Source of the DNA: an uncultured Selenomonadales bacterium
GTDB taxonomy: Bacteria; Bacillota; Negativicutes; Selenomonadales; Selenomonadaceae
DNA length: 5,089 nt
Assembly: GCA_937915725.1 (NCBI GenBank)
Contig: CALGGV010000244.1
Span: forward strand, 1 to 5,089
Reading direction: 5' to 3'
Positions 1 through 5,086 of the stretch are shown here, one piece after another (positions within the stretch are counted from its first letter, which is position 1; every line of letters begins with the position of its first letter). The notes below the pieces were generated by a model, which saw only the letters and a program-made list of their open reading frames with translations, ran no database searches and was not told where the DNA came from. The translations under genes were made by a program, and so were the position numbers.

Positions 1-55
1 TCCCAAAATTAAACCTGCCGCGCCCGCCGCTATTAAAACTTTTATAACGCCAATT
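1..55. repeat. 55-bp perfect direct repeat, copy A (copy B at 193-247)
   Basis: Positions 1-55 and 193-247 are identical base for base, with a 192-bp offset. Copy B is the 3' coding end of the intact transporter; copy A belongs to the truncated remnant. A repeat this long and close together could support RecA-dependent or slippage deletion of the intervening 192 bp. Identity may extend to the left beyond position 1. Confidence 0.95.
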
Positions 56-91
56 AACGCGCCAATTAAAAATCTTGCAGCCTTTCTTCAA
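1..91 (-). pseudogene. Decayed 3' copy of the chromate transporter gene (partial, runs off window)
   Basis: Positions 1-55 are identical to 193-247, the 3' end of the intact transporter gene at 181-744. Reading leftward from 87, the strand encodes a peptide ending GVIKVLIAAGAAGLILG, the same C-terminal membrane segment. Compared with the intact gene, this copy has lost 18 nt (six codons, AVRLKI) between two CAATT repeats. It has also lost about 34 nt at an AAAA microhomology, after which 68-91 matches 312-335 with about three mismatches. The 34-nt loss shifts the frame, so the two homologous blocks can no longer be read together, and a TGA at 88-90 closes the frame upstream. I see no convincing homology beyond 92. 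The last few codons and stop would lie outside the window. It is best read as a recent tandem partial duplication that is decaying; a rearranged second gene of a transporter pair is the alternative. Confidence 0.75.
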
Positions 92-180
92 TTTTTCGGT
101 ACGATAATCAGCCCGCGCTTAGCGGAAATCAAAAAGTTTACCTCGAATACAAACCTAAAAATTTCCGGCATAATAATTCC

Positions 181-744
181 TCACAAAAAATTTCCCAAAA
201 TTAAACCTGCCGCGCCCGCCGCTATTAAAACTTTTATAACGCCAATTTTCAGCCGCACGGCAATTAACGCGCCGATTAAAATTATTGCGCCCTTTAAATC
301 GAATGTTGACGAAAAATCTTGCGGTATTTCTTCAACATTCCATACCGCCATAAGTACGAAACTGATACAAGCCGCCGCAATTAACGCAATTACCGAAGGT
401 CTCAAGCCGTTTAAAATTCCGTGAATTGCGCCTAAATCGCCGTACTTAAAAATTATTTTCGCCAATGCTATGCACAAAAACAAACTCGGCGTCACAAATC
501 CCATCGTCGCACAAATTGCCCCGCCAATTCCTGCGGTTTTCATTCCTGCGAAAGTTGCCGCGTTTACGCCTATTGGTCCGGGCGTCATTTGCGAAATTGT
601 AAAAACGTCAATAAATTCCGGCAAAGTCAACCAGTGGTATGAATCAACAACGACGGCTTGAATCAGCGGCATTGATGCATAGCCGCCGCCAACACATACC
701 AAACTGATTTTCGCAAATTCAAAAAATAACTGCAGATAAATCAC
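181..744 (-). CDS. chrA: Short-chain chromate transporter (CHR) family membrane protein
   Basis: This 187-residue protein has the size and motifs of a single-domain CHR transporter. CHR family members are integral membrane proteins linked to chromate or other oxyanion efflux; short ones usually occur as adjacent gene pairs and act together. Visible signatures are GGGYASMPLI (19-28) and the TPGP loop in SQMTPGPIGVNAATFAG (51-67). Hydrophobic segments lie at about 3-30, 73-98, 114-135, 151-163 and 167-187. The start is GTG at 742-744, overlapping the dnaJ stop as GTGA, with an AAAGGG ribosome binding site at 753-758 and an 8-nt spacer inside the dnaJ end. It is therefore translationally coupled to the chaperone operon. 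A functional partner gene is not seen; only a broken copy of its own 3' end follows. Family assignment is secure. Chromate as the physiological substrate is not shown by the sequence. Confidence 0.92.
   Translation of the reverse strand: MIYLQLFFEFAKISLVCVGGGYASMPLIQAVVVDSYHWLTLPEFIDVFTISQMTPGPIGVNAATFAGMKTAGIGGAICATMGFVTPSLFLCIALAKIIFKYGDLGAIHGILNGLRPSVIALIAAACISFVLMAVWNVEEIPQDFSSTFDLKGAIILIGALIAVRLKIGVIKVLIAAGAAGLILGNFL
193..247. repeat. 55-bp perfect direct repeat, copy B
   Basis: This is the partner of the repeat at 1-55 and lies inside the last codons of the intact transporter gene. Just right of it, CAATT occurs at 243-247 and again at 261-265. Those two pentamers are the end points of the 18-nt segment missing from the other copy. 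Confidence 0.95.
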
Positions 745-1910
745 GAGAAAAGCCCTTTCAGTTTGTCTAAGAAAGTTTTTTGTTCAGGATTATTATTTTC
801 GTTGCCGCCCTTTTCAAAATCCTGCAAAAGTTTTCTTTGATAAGCTGAAAGATTTTTTGGCGTCAAAACTTTAATTTTAACAAATTCATCGCCGCGCCCT
901 TCGCCGCGCAAAACTTGAATCCCCTTGCCACGAAGTTTTAAAACTGTACCGGATTGAGTACCTTCAGAAATTTTTAAATCAACTTTACCATCAATCGTCG
1001 GCGCGTCAACAGTTGCGCCCAATGCCGCCTGTACAAAACTAATTGGAACTTCACAATAAACATTAACGCCTTCACGTGTAAAAATTGGGTGCGGCTTAAT
1101 ATTGATATAAACAAATAAATCGCCGGTTTCACCGCCGCGTTCGCCTGCTTGCCCGCCATTTTTGATACGCAGTCTGTTTCCTGTGTCAACGCCTTTTGGA
1201 ATATTAACAGAAATATCTTTGTTGACTCTAACTTTTCCGGAGCCGTGACAGTGTCCGCAAGGACTTTTGATAATTTTACCGGTACCGTGACAACGTTCAC
1301 AAGGACGCGAATTTGAAATTATACCAATAGGCGTGCGTGTGGTAGTTTGTCTCATACCGCTGCCTTTACAATCCGGGCAAATTTCCGGCGAAGTTCCTTT
1401 TTCTGCGCCTGTACCGCCGCATTCTTCGCAATTTTCCATTCGTGGAACATTGATAGTCATACTTTTGCCGAACGCCGCCTCTTCAAAAGTAATTGTTAAA
1501 TCGTAGCGTAAATCTGCGCCTCTAACCGGACCTTGATTTCTTGCAGTTCTGCGCGAGGAACGTCCGCCGCCGAAAAATTGCTCAAAAATTTCACTCATAT
1601 CAAAGCCGCCGTTGCCGAAAATATCGCCCATATCAAAACCTTCAAAGCCGCCGGCTCCACCTGCGCCGCCACCTTGAGTAAAAGCCGCGTGTCCAAATTG
1701 ATCATATTGTGCGCGTTTTTGCGGATCTTTCAAAATATCGTAAGCAACGTTAATTTCTTTCATTTTTTGTTCAGCGGTTTTTGGGTCGTCACGATTTAAA
1801 TCGGGGTGATATTTTTTTGCAAGTTTTTTGTAGGCTTTTTTAATTTCGTCGTCGGTTGCGTTTTTGTTTAAGCCGAGAATTTCATATAAATCTTTTGGTT
1901 TATCAGCCAT
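741..1910 (-). CDS. dnaJ: Chaperone DnaJ (Hsp40, type I)
   Basis: DnaJ is the cytosolic J-domain cochaperone that binds unfolded proteins, hands them to DnaK and stimulates DnaK ATP hydrolysis. This 389-residue protein is complete. The J domain (about 4-72) carries HPD at 35-37. A Gly/Phe-rich region (about 80-117) includes GDIF and SEIF. The zinc-binding region has four CxxCxGxG repeats, CEECGGTG (161-168), CPDCKGSG (178-185), CERCHGTG (204-211) and CGHCHGSG (218-225). The two-part substrate-binding C-terminal domain follows, then a short charged tail. The open frame extends 9 nt upstream to GTG 1919, but that GTG lies inside the AAGGTGG ribosome binding site, so ATG 1910-1908 is the start. 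The gene follows dnaK after 115 bp containing a hairpin, and its stop overlaps the transporter start. All zinc ligands and HPD are intact. Confidence 0.98.
   Translation of the reverse strand: MADKPKDLYEILGLNKNATDDEIKKAYKKLAKKYHPDLNRDDPKTAEQKMKEINVAYDILKDPQKRAQYDQFGHAAFTQGGGAGGAGGFEGFDMGDIFGNGGFDMSEIFEQFFGGGRSSRRTARNQGPVRGADLRYDLTITFEEAAFGKSMTINVPRMENCEECGGTGAEKGTSPEICPDCKGSGMRQTTTRTPIGIISNSRPCERCHGTGKIIKSPCGHCHGSGKVRVNKDISVNIPKGVDTGNRLRIKNGGQAGERGGETGDLFVYINIKPHPIFTREGVNVYCEVPISFVQAALGATVDAPTIDGKVDLKISEGTQSGTVLKLRGKGIQVLRGEGRGDEFVKIKVLTPKNLSAYQRKLLQDFEKGGNENNNPEQKTFLDKLKGLFS
753..758 (-). promoter_or_regulatory. Ribosome binding site of the CHR transporter, inside dnaJ
   Basis: AAAGGG on the minus strand sits 8 nt before the GTG at 744-742, within the last codons of dnaJ. 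It supports the GTG start despite the 4-nt overlap with the dnaJ stop. Confidence 0.75.
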
Positions 1911-1915
1911 AATTT

Positions 1916-1922
1916 CCACCTT
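1916..1922 (-). promoter_or_regulatory. Ribosome binding site that fixes the dnaJ start
   Basis: AAGGTGG on the minus strand ends 5 nt before ATG 1910. The alternative in-frame GTG (1919-1917) is part of this motif and so is unlikely to be the initiation codon. Confidence 0.8.
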
Positions 1923-1935
1923 CTAACACAAATAA

Positions 1936-1964
1936 CGGGAAGGAAGAAAGTTTCTCCCCTCCCG
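1936..1964 (-). terminator. Intergenic hairpin between dnaK and dnaJ (partial terminator or processing element)
   Basis: On the minus strand CGGGAGGGGAG pairs with CTTCCTTCCCG around a 7-nt loop (AAACTTT). This gives an 11-bp stem in RNA, two pairs being G-U; the loop can close by one more A-U. It is followed by TTATTTGTGT, a moderately U-rich tract, and lies 13 nt before the dnaJ ribosome binding site. The G-U pairs become A-C mismatches in plus-strand RNA, so the fold favours the dnaK-to-dnaJ transcript. The T-tract is interrupted, so leaky termination or 3'-end protection of dnaK mRNA is more likely than a full stop. This would give less dnaJ than dnaK mRNA. Confidence 0.6.
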
Positions 1965-1973
1965 CTTTTTAGG

Positions 1974-2001
1974 GATTAGTGATTAAGAATTAAGGATTAA
2001 G
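1974..2001. repeat. Heptamer tandem repeats in the dnaK-dnaJ gap
   Basis: On the plus strand four consecutive 7-mers read GATTAGT, GATTAAG, AATTAAG, GATTAAG. On the minus strand the consensus is CTTAATC, and a degenerate fifth unit CCTAAAA lies at 1967-1973. The run is framed by a 6-bp inverted repeat, TAGGGA at 1970-1975 and TCCCTA at 2009-2014. No coding function is seen. It resembles short tandemly repeated intergenic elements. Confidence 0.65.
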
Positions 2002-2012
2002 AAAAGATTCCC

Positions 2013-2026
2013 TAGCCCTTAGCCCT
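2013..2026. repeat. Two tandem copies of TAGCCCT at the dnaK stop
   Basis: TAGCCCT occurs at 2013-2019 and again at 2020-2026; the last base of the second copy is part of the dnaK stop codon (2028-2026). Like the neighbouring array it has a 7-bp period, but the unit is different. Confidence 0.6.
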
Positions 2027-3858
2027 TATTTTTCCGTGTATTCTGCATCAATAGTGCCGTCGTCATTTTTCTTGCCGGAAGTATTTTCTTGTTGTTGATT
2101 TTCTTGAGAGTACTGCTGATTATTTGCGCCGCTCTGATAAGCCGCTGAACTTACTTTATAAAGTGCTTGGCGAACTTCTTCAGTCTTTTTCTTGAGAGTT
2201 TCAACGTCAGCAGAATTTAAATCATTTTTGAGGGATTCAGCCGCCGTGCGAACATCTTTAATTAAATCGTCGCTAACTTTGCCTTCAAAATCTTTGCAAA
2301 CTTTTTCGGCTTGATAAACTGTTTGTTCGGCGTCATTTTTAGCATCAGCCGCCTCGCGTTGTTTTTTATCTTCAGCCGCGTTGGATTCAGCCTCTTTAAC
2401 CATTCTGTCAATATCTTCTTTGCTCATACCGCTTGAAGATTGAATAGTAATTTTTTGTTCACGCCCCGTGCCTTTATCTTTTGCAGAAACATTAACAATA
2501 CCGTTAGCATCAATATCGAAAGTAACTTCAATTTGCGGAACTCCACGCGGCGCAGGCGGAATATCTGAAAGTACAAAACGTCCGAGAGTTTTATTACCGG
2601 CTGCCATTTCTCTTTCACCCTGCAAAACGTGAATTTCAACGCTTGATTGATTGTCAGCCGCAGTTGAAAAGACTTGTGATTTTTGAGTAGGAATGGTTGT
2701 ATTGCGTTCAATAATTTTTGTGCAAACGCCGCCCAAAGTTTCAATACCGAGTGAAAGTGGTGTAACGTCCAAAAGTAAAACGTCTTTAACTTCGCCCGCA
2801 AGTACGCCGCCTTGAATTGCCGCGCCAACTGAAACGCATTCATCGGGGTTAATTCCCTTTGAAGGTTCTTTACCCAAAATTTCACGAATAGCATTTTGAA
2901 CGGCAGGAATTCTTGAGGAGCCGCCTACCAAAATAATTTTGTCAATATCTTTACCGCTTAAGCCGGCGTCTTTCATTGCAAGTTTAGTCGGTCCCATTGT
3001 ACGTTCAACAAGGTCGCGTGTAAGTTCGTCAAATTTTGCGCGTGTCAAAGTTAAATCCAAATGTTTTGGACCACTTGCATCAGCTGTAATAAACGGCAAA
3101 TTAATATTTGTTGAAGTCATGGAGCTAAGCTCGATTTTAGCTTTTTCAGCCGCCTCAATCAAACGTTGAGCCGCCATTTTATCTTTTGACAAGTCAACGC
3201 CGTTTTCTTTCTTAAATTCGGCAACCATCCAATCCATAACTTTTTTATCGAAGTCGTCGCCGCCCAAATGTGTATCGCCGTTTGTTGCCTGTACGTCGAA
3301 AGTTCCTTCAGTCAATTCCAAAATTGAAACGTCGAAAGTACCGCCGCCCAAGTCAAAAACTAAAATTGTTTCATCGCTGTCTTTATCTAAGCCGTAAGCA
3401 AGCGCAGCCGCCGTCGGTTCGTTGATAATTCTCAAAACTTCAAGCCCTGCAATTTTGCCCGCGTCTTTTGTTGCTTGACGTTGACTGTCATTAAAGTAAG
3501 CCGGAACAGTGATAACCGCTTGAGTTACAGTTTCGCCCAAATAAGCCTCTGCGTCAGATTTTAATTTTTGAAGTACCATTGCGGAAATTTCCGGCGGCGT
3601 ATAAGATTTGCCGTCGATTGTAACTTTATAATTTTCGCCCATATGACGTTTAATTGAAGAAATTGTTCTATCGGGATTTGAAACAGCTTGACGTTTTGCA
3701 AGTTGTCCAACCAAGCGTTGTCCATCTTTTGTAAAACCTACAACCGAAGGAGTAATTCTGCTGCCTTCAGGATTAGTAATAACTGTAGGTTCTCCGCCTT
3801 CCAAAACACTAACAACACTATTTGTAGTTCCTAAATCTATTCCAATAACTTTACCCAT
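2026..3858 (-). CDS. dnaK: Chaperone DnaK (Hsp70)
   Basis: DnaK is the cytosolic ATP-dependent Hsp70 that binds exposed hydrophobic peptides, working with DnaJ and GrpE. The protein has 610 residues and is complete. The nucleotide-binding domain carries the three Hsp70 signatures: IDLGTTNS (7-14), VFDLGGGTFDVSIL (167-180) and ILVGGSSRIPAV (309-320). Expected key residues are present: Lys70, Pro119 and Glu147 (the E. coli Lys70, Pro143 and Glu171 positions) and Thr174 in DLGGGT. After IKRHMGENYKV the sequence goes straight to IDGKSYTPPEIS, so the segment of about 24 residues present in E. coli DnaK is absent, as in Gram-positive DnaK. The interdomain linker DVLLLDV is at 359-365, followed by the beta substrate-binding domain, the helical lid from about 479 and a Gln/Asn-rich disordered tail ending DAEYTEK. 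ATG 3858 is preceded by GGAGG with an 8-nt spacer, the strongest ribosome binding site in the cluster. Confidence 0.99.
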   Translation of the reverse strand: MGKVIGIDLGTTNSVVSVLEGGEPTVITNPEGSRITPSVVGFTKDGQRLVGQLAKRQAVSNPDRTISSIKRHMGENYKVTIDGKSYTPPEISAMVLQKLKSDAEAYLGETVTQAVITVPAYFNDSQRQATKDAGKIAGLEVLRIINEPTAAALAYGLDKDSDETILVFDLGGGTFDVSILELTEGTFDVQATNGDTHLGGDDFDKKVMDWMVAEFKKENGVDLSKDKMAAQRLIEAAEKAKIELSSMTSTNINLPFITADASGPKHLDLTLTRAKFDELTRDLVERTMGPTKLAMKDAGLSGKDIDKIILVGGSSRIPAVQNAIREILGKEPSKGINPDECVSVGAAIQGGVLAGEVKDVLLLDVTPLSLGIETLGGVCTKIIERNTTIPTQKSQVFSTAADNQSSVEIHVLQGEREMAAGNKTLGRFVLSDIPPAPRGVPQIEVTFDIDANGIVNVSAKDKGTGREQKITIQSSSGMSKEDIDRMVKEAESNAAEDKKQREAADAKNDAEQTVYQAEKVCKDFEGKVSDDLIKDVRTAAESLKNDLNSADVETLKKKTEEVRQALYKVSSAAYQSGANNQQYSQENQQQENTSGKKNDDGTIDAEYTEK

Positions 3859-3866
3859 AATTTTTG

Positions 3867-3871
3867 CCTCC
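3867..3871 (-). promoter_or_regulatory. Strong ribosome binding site of dnaK
   Basis: GGAGG on the minus strand lies 8 nt before ATG 3858, in the 51-bp gap after the TIGR04076 gene. The rest of that gap is AT-rich, and I see no clear promoter or hairpin in it. dnaK is therefore probably transcribed with the genes upstream but initiates translation independently. Confidence 0.85.
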
Positions 3872-3909
3872 AGAATATTTAATCAATCTTCAAACATATT
3901 ATCAATAAT

Positions 3910-4215
3910 TTAATCGAGTGACTCAATTTTAAAAATGACGGGGCGCGTGCCGTCGTTGCAAGAAATTATTGCAACATTTTCATCTTTTAACCAACCGTCA
4001 AAAAAATTTTTTCCGCCGTGCGATAAAGCAAAAACATATTCTTGCATAGATTTCCACGCATTATCGCACAACCCCGCCGGTTTTTGCCAGCCGTTTGAAA
4101 TAAAACTTTGTCCGACGGTGTTATAAGTACAAGCCGTTAAACCTTCAGCGGCGTACTTTTCCGCCAAATTTTTATTGAAAGTTGTTTCAAGTACAGTAAT
4201 TTTAACTTTCTTCAT
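3910..4215 (-). CDS. TIGR04076 family protein of unknown function
   Basis: This 101-residue protein matches my memory of the TIGR04076 family. It begins MKKVKITVLETT, has the block LTACTYNTVGQSF (27-39), a central GLCDNAWKSMQEYVFALSHG (48-67) and ends with ISCNDGTRPVIFKIE (84-98). Three cysteines (29, 50, 86) and His66 fall in the conserved blocks and could bind metal or form a redox site; that is inference, as no function is established to my knowledge. No signal peptide or membrane segment is apparent, so it is probably cytosolic. Its ATG (4215-4213) overlaps the grpE TGA as ATGA, and no strong ribosome binding site precedes it, so it likely depends on grpE translation. Its position inside a grpE-dnaK pair is not part of the canonical chaperone operon. 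Family call is from sequence pattern, not a profile search. Confidence 0.85.
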   Translation of the reverse strand: MKKVKITVLETTFNKNLAEKYAAEGLTACTYNTVGQSFISNGWQKPAGLCDNAWKSMQEYVFALSHGGKNFFDGWLKDENVAIISCNDGTRPVIFKIESLD

Positions 4216-4787
4216 GAATTGTTGACAACCTGTACCATACTCGGGCGAATGACTTTGCCGCGTGCAATGTAGCCGCGCTGAAATTCGGCGGCTATTGCGC
4301 CATCTTCCTTTGTTTCGTCTTGCACTGCGCCGACTGCTTGATGAAAATTCGGATCAAACATTTTATCTTTTGTGTCGATAGTTTCAAGCCCGTGCTTAGT
4401 CAAGGCGGCAACAGTTTCATTTTTTATCATTTCAATTCCCTTGCGCAGAGTTTCAACGTCTGAATTTTCGCCTTCAGCCGCGCTTGACGCCCTTGCAAGA
4501 TTATCTAAAAGCGGTAATAAATCTGTCAAAAAACTTTGTTCAATGACGGCGGCGAGTTCAACTTTTTCTTTCGCCGCGCGTTTGCGGAAATTGTCAAAAT
4601 CTGCCTGCAACCTCAAAAGTCTGTCATTTTTATTTGCAAGTTCAGCTTTGACTTTTTCCAGTTCACCCAATAAATTTAAATCGTTATTTTCAGGTTTTAT
4701 TTCTTCAGGCGAAGACGCCAAATTTGAGTTTAACTCCGCGCTGTCACCATCCTCATTTTCTACCACAATCTTTTTTTCTTCTGCCAA
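4212..4787 (-). CDS. grpE: Nucleotide exchange factor GrpE
   Basis: GrpE is the cytosolic homodimeric factor that releases ADP from DnaK and so resets the chaperone cycle. From the TTG at 4787-4785 the protein has 191 residues. An acidic, disordered N-terminus (about 1-36) leads to a long helix and coiled coil (about 38-85, including LQADFDNFRKRAAKEK). A four-helix region follows, then the beta-wing with the GrpE signature from FDPNFHQAVGAV (144-155) to GYIARGKVIRPSMVQV (172-187). TTG is preferred because AAAGGGG lies 8 nt before it. The frame stays open to GTG 4829, but the extra 14 residues (MIIFATNLKKGADE) do not resemble a GrpE N-terminus and the GTG overlaps the -10 box of a likely promoter. 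No in-frame ATG is available nearby. It is first in the visible operon and overlaps the next gene by 4 nt. Confidence 0.96.
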   Translation of the reverse strand: MAEEKKIVVENEDGDSAELNSNLASSPEEIKPENNDLNLLGELEKVKAELANKNDRLLRLQADFDNFRKRAAKEKVELAAVIEQSFLTDLLPLLDNLARASSAAEGENSDVETLRKGIEMIKNETVAALTKHGLETIDTKDKMFDPNFHQAVGAVQDETKEDGAIAAEFQRGYIARGKVIRPSMVQVVNNS

Positions 4788-4795
4788 TTCATCAG

Positions 4796-4802
4796 CCCCT
4801 TT
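4796..4802 (-). promoter_or_regulatory. Ribosome binding site that fixes the grpE TTG start
   Basis: AAAGGGG on the minus strand lies 8 nt before TTG 4787. An ATG at 4792-4790 is closer (3-nt spacer) but out of frame, opening only about ten codons, and is unlikely to be used. Confidence 0.75.
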
Positions 4803-4821
4803 CTTTAAATTCGTTGCAAAG

Positions 4822-4848
4822 ATTATCACTAAATAGTCAAATTGTCAA
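4822..4848 (-). promoter_or_regulatory. Candidate sigma-A promoter of the grpE-dnaK-dnaJ operon
   Basis: On the minus strand a perfect TTGACA (-35, 4848-4843) is followed after 15 nt by GATAAT (-10, 4827-4822). The spacer is shorter than the preferred 17 nt, which could mean a weak or regulated promoter. A start around 4815 would give a leader of about 28 nt carrying the grpE ribosome binding site, a sensible geometry. This promoter location argues against the GTG at 4829 as grpE start. Confidence 0.55.
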
Positions 4849-4891
4849 TAACTTTTTTAAAATTTTTTGACTAATTGTTTTTGTTAGTGAT
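4825..4891. promoter_or_regulatory. Nested inverted repeats framing the grpE promoter (candidate operator)
   Basis: Two perfect 8-bp inverted repeats share roughly one centre. The outer pair is ATCACTAA (4825-4832) with TTAGTGAT (4884-4891). The inner pair is TAGTCAAA (4834-4841) with TTTGACTA (4866-4873). The -35 box lies in the inner loop and the -10 box overlaps the left outer arm, a placement expected of a repressor or looped operator. It does not match the CIRCE sequence bound by HrcA. Chance similarity in AT-rich DNA is possible for each pair alone, less so for both. Confidence 0.45.
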
Positions 4892-4938
4892 TCAGAAAAA
4901 AATTTACGCCACTGAAAAATAAGCTCATATTCCCGCTT

Positions 4939-4982
4939 AATTTGCCCCAGAACAGCCCTTTAACCTTTCAAGGGGACAAATT
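4939..4982 (-). other. Potential stem-loop in the grpE upstream region
   Basis: AATTTGCCCC (4939-4948) pairs with GGGG-A-CAAATT (4972-4982): ten pairs with one bulged base and a 23-nt loop. The loop contains CCCTT, which can instead pair with AAGGG at 4970-4974, so two folds compete. Neither strand shows a good T-tract directly after the stem, so it is not an obvious terminator. It could be part of an upstream gene's 3' end or a small structured RNA. Confidence 0.35.
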
Positions 4983-5063
4983 ATTAAAAGGGTTTTTGAA
5001 GGCGGCTTAAATTTGATTTTTTTCCAAAATCATTAGGCAGAATTAAAAAATTTTTTCTAAAAG

Positions 5064-5086
5064 CCTGCAAATGATAAAATTGCAGG
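5064..5086 (-). other. Short 7-bp inverted repeat with 9-nt loop
   Basis: CCTGCAA (5064-5070) and TTGCAGG (5080-5086) are perfect inverted repeats separated by 9 nt. Reading the minus strand, the stem is followed by CTTTTAGAAAAAATTTTTT, so a weak terminator of an unseen upstream gene is one option. The 9-nt spacing is the same as in CIRCE, but the arm sequence is not that of CIRCE. Confidence 0.35.

Noticed and set aside
974..1300. 108-codon minus-strand open frame inside dnaJ
   Set aside because: It is an out-of-frame shadow of the dnaJ C-terminal domain with no recognisable motif.
1917..1919. GTG as the dnaJ start
   Set aside because: It is part of the AAGGTGG ribosome binding site; ATG 1910 gives the standard DnaJ N-terminus.
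1936..1970. Plus-strand rho-independent terminator (hairpin followed by CTTTTT)
   Set aside because: In plus-strand RNA the stem has two A-C mismatches and no plus-strand gene precedes it, although the T-run is better on this strand.
2424..2894. 156-codon minus-strand open frame inside dnaK
   Set aside because: It lies in another frame of the conserved dnaK substrate-binding region and has no family features.
4372..4836. 154-codon plus-strand open frame opposite grpE
   Set aside because: It is antisense to a clear grpE, is rich in Ser/Phe/Ala from complementing Lys/Glu/Ala codons, and shows no recognisable domain.
4835..4849. AGTCAAA and TGTCAAT near the grpE promoter, resembling CtsR half-sites
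   Set aside because: CtsR sites are GGTCAAA-like direct repeats with a 3-nt spacer; here the spacer is 1 nt and the second copy is poor.
4967..4974. CCCTTGAA on the minus strand, resembling the -35 core of sigma-32 heat-shock promoters
   Set aside because: No CCCCAT-like -10 follows at 13-17 nt, and sigma-32 is proteobacterial whereas this DnaK is of the Gram-positive type.
5064..5086. Possible CIRCE element because of the 9-nt spacing between arms
   Set aside because: The arms read CCTGCAA/TTGCAGG, not TTAGCACTC/GAGTGCTAA.
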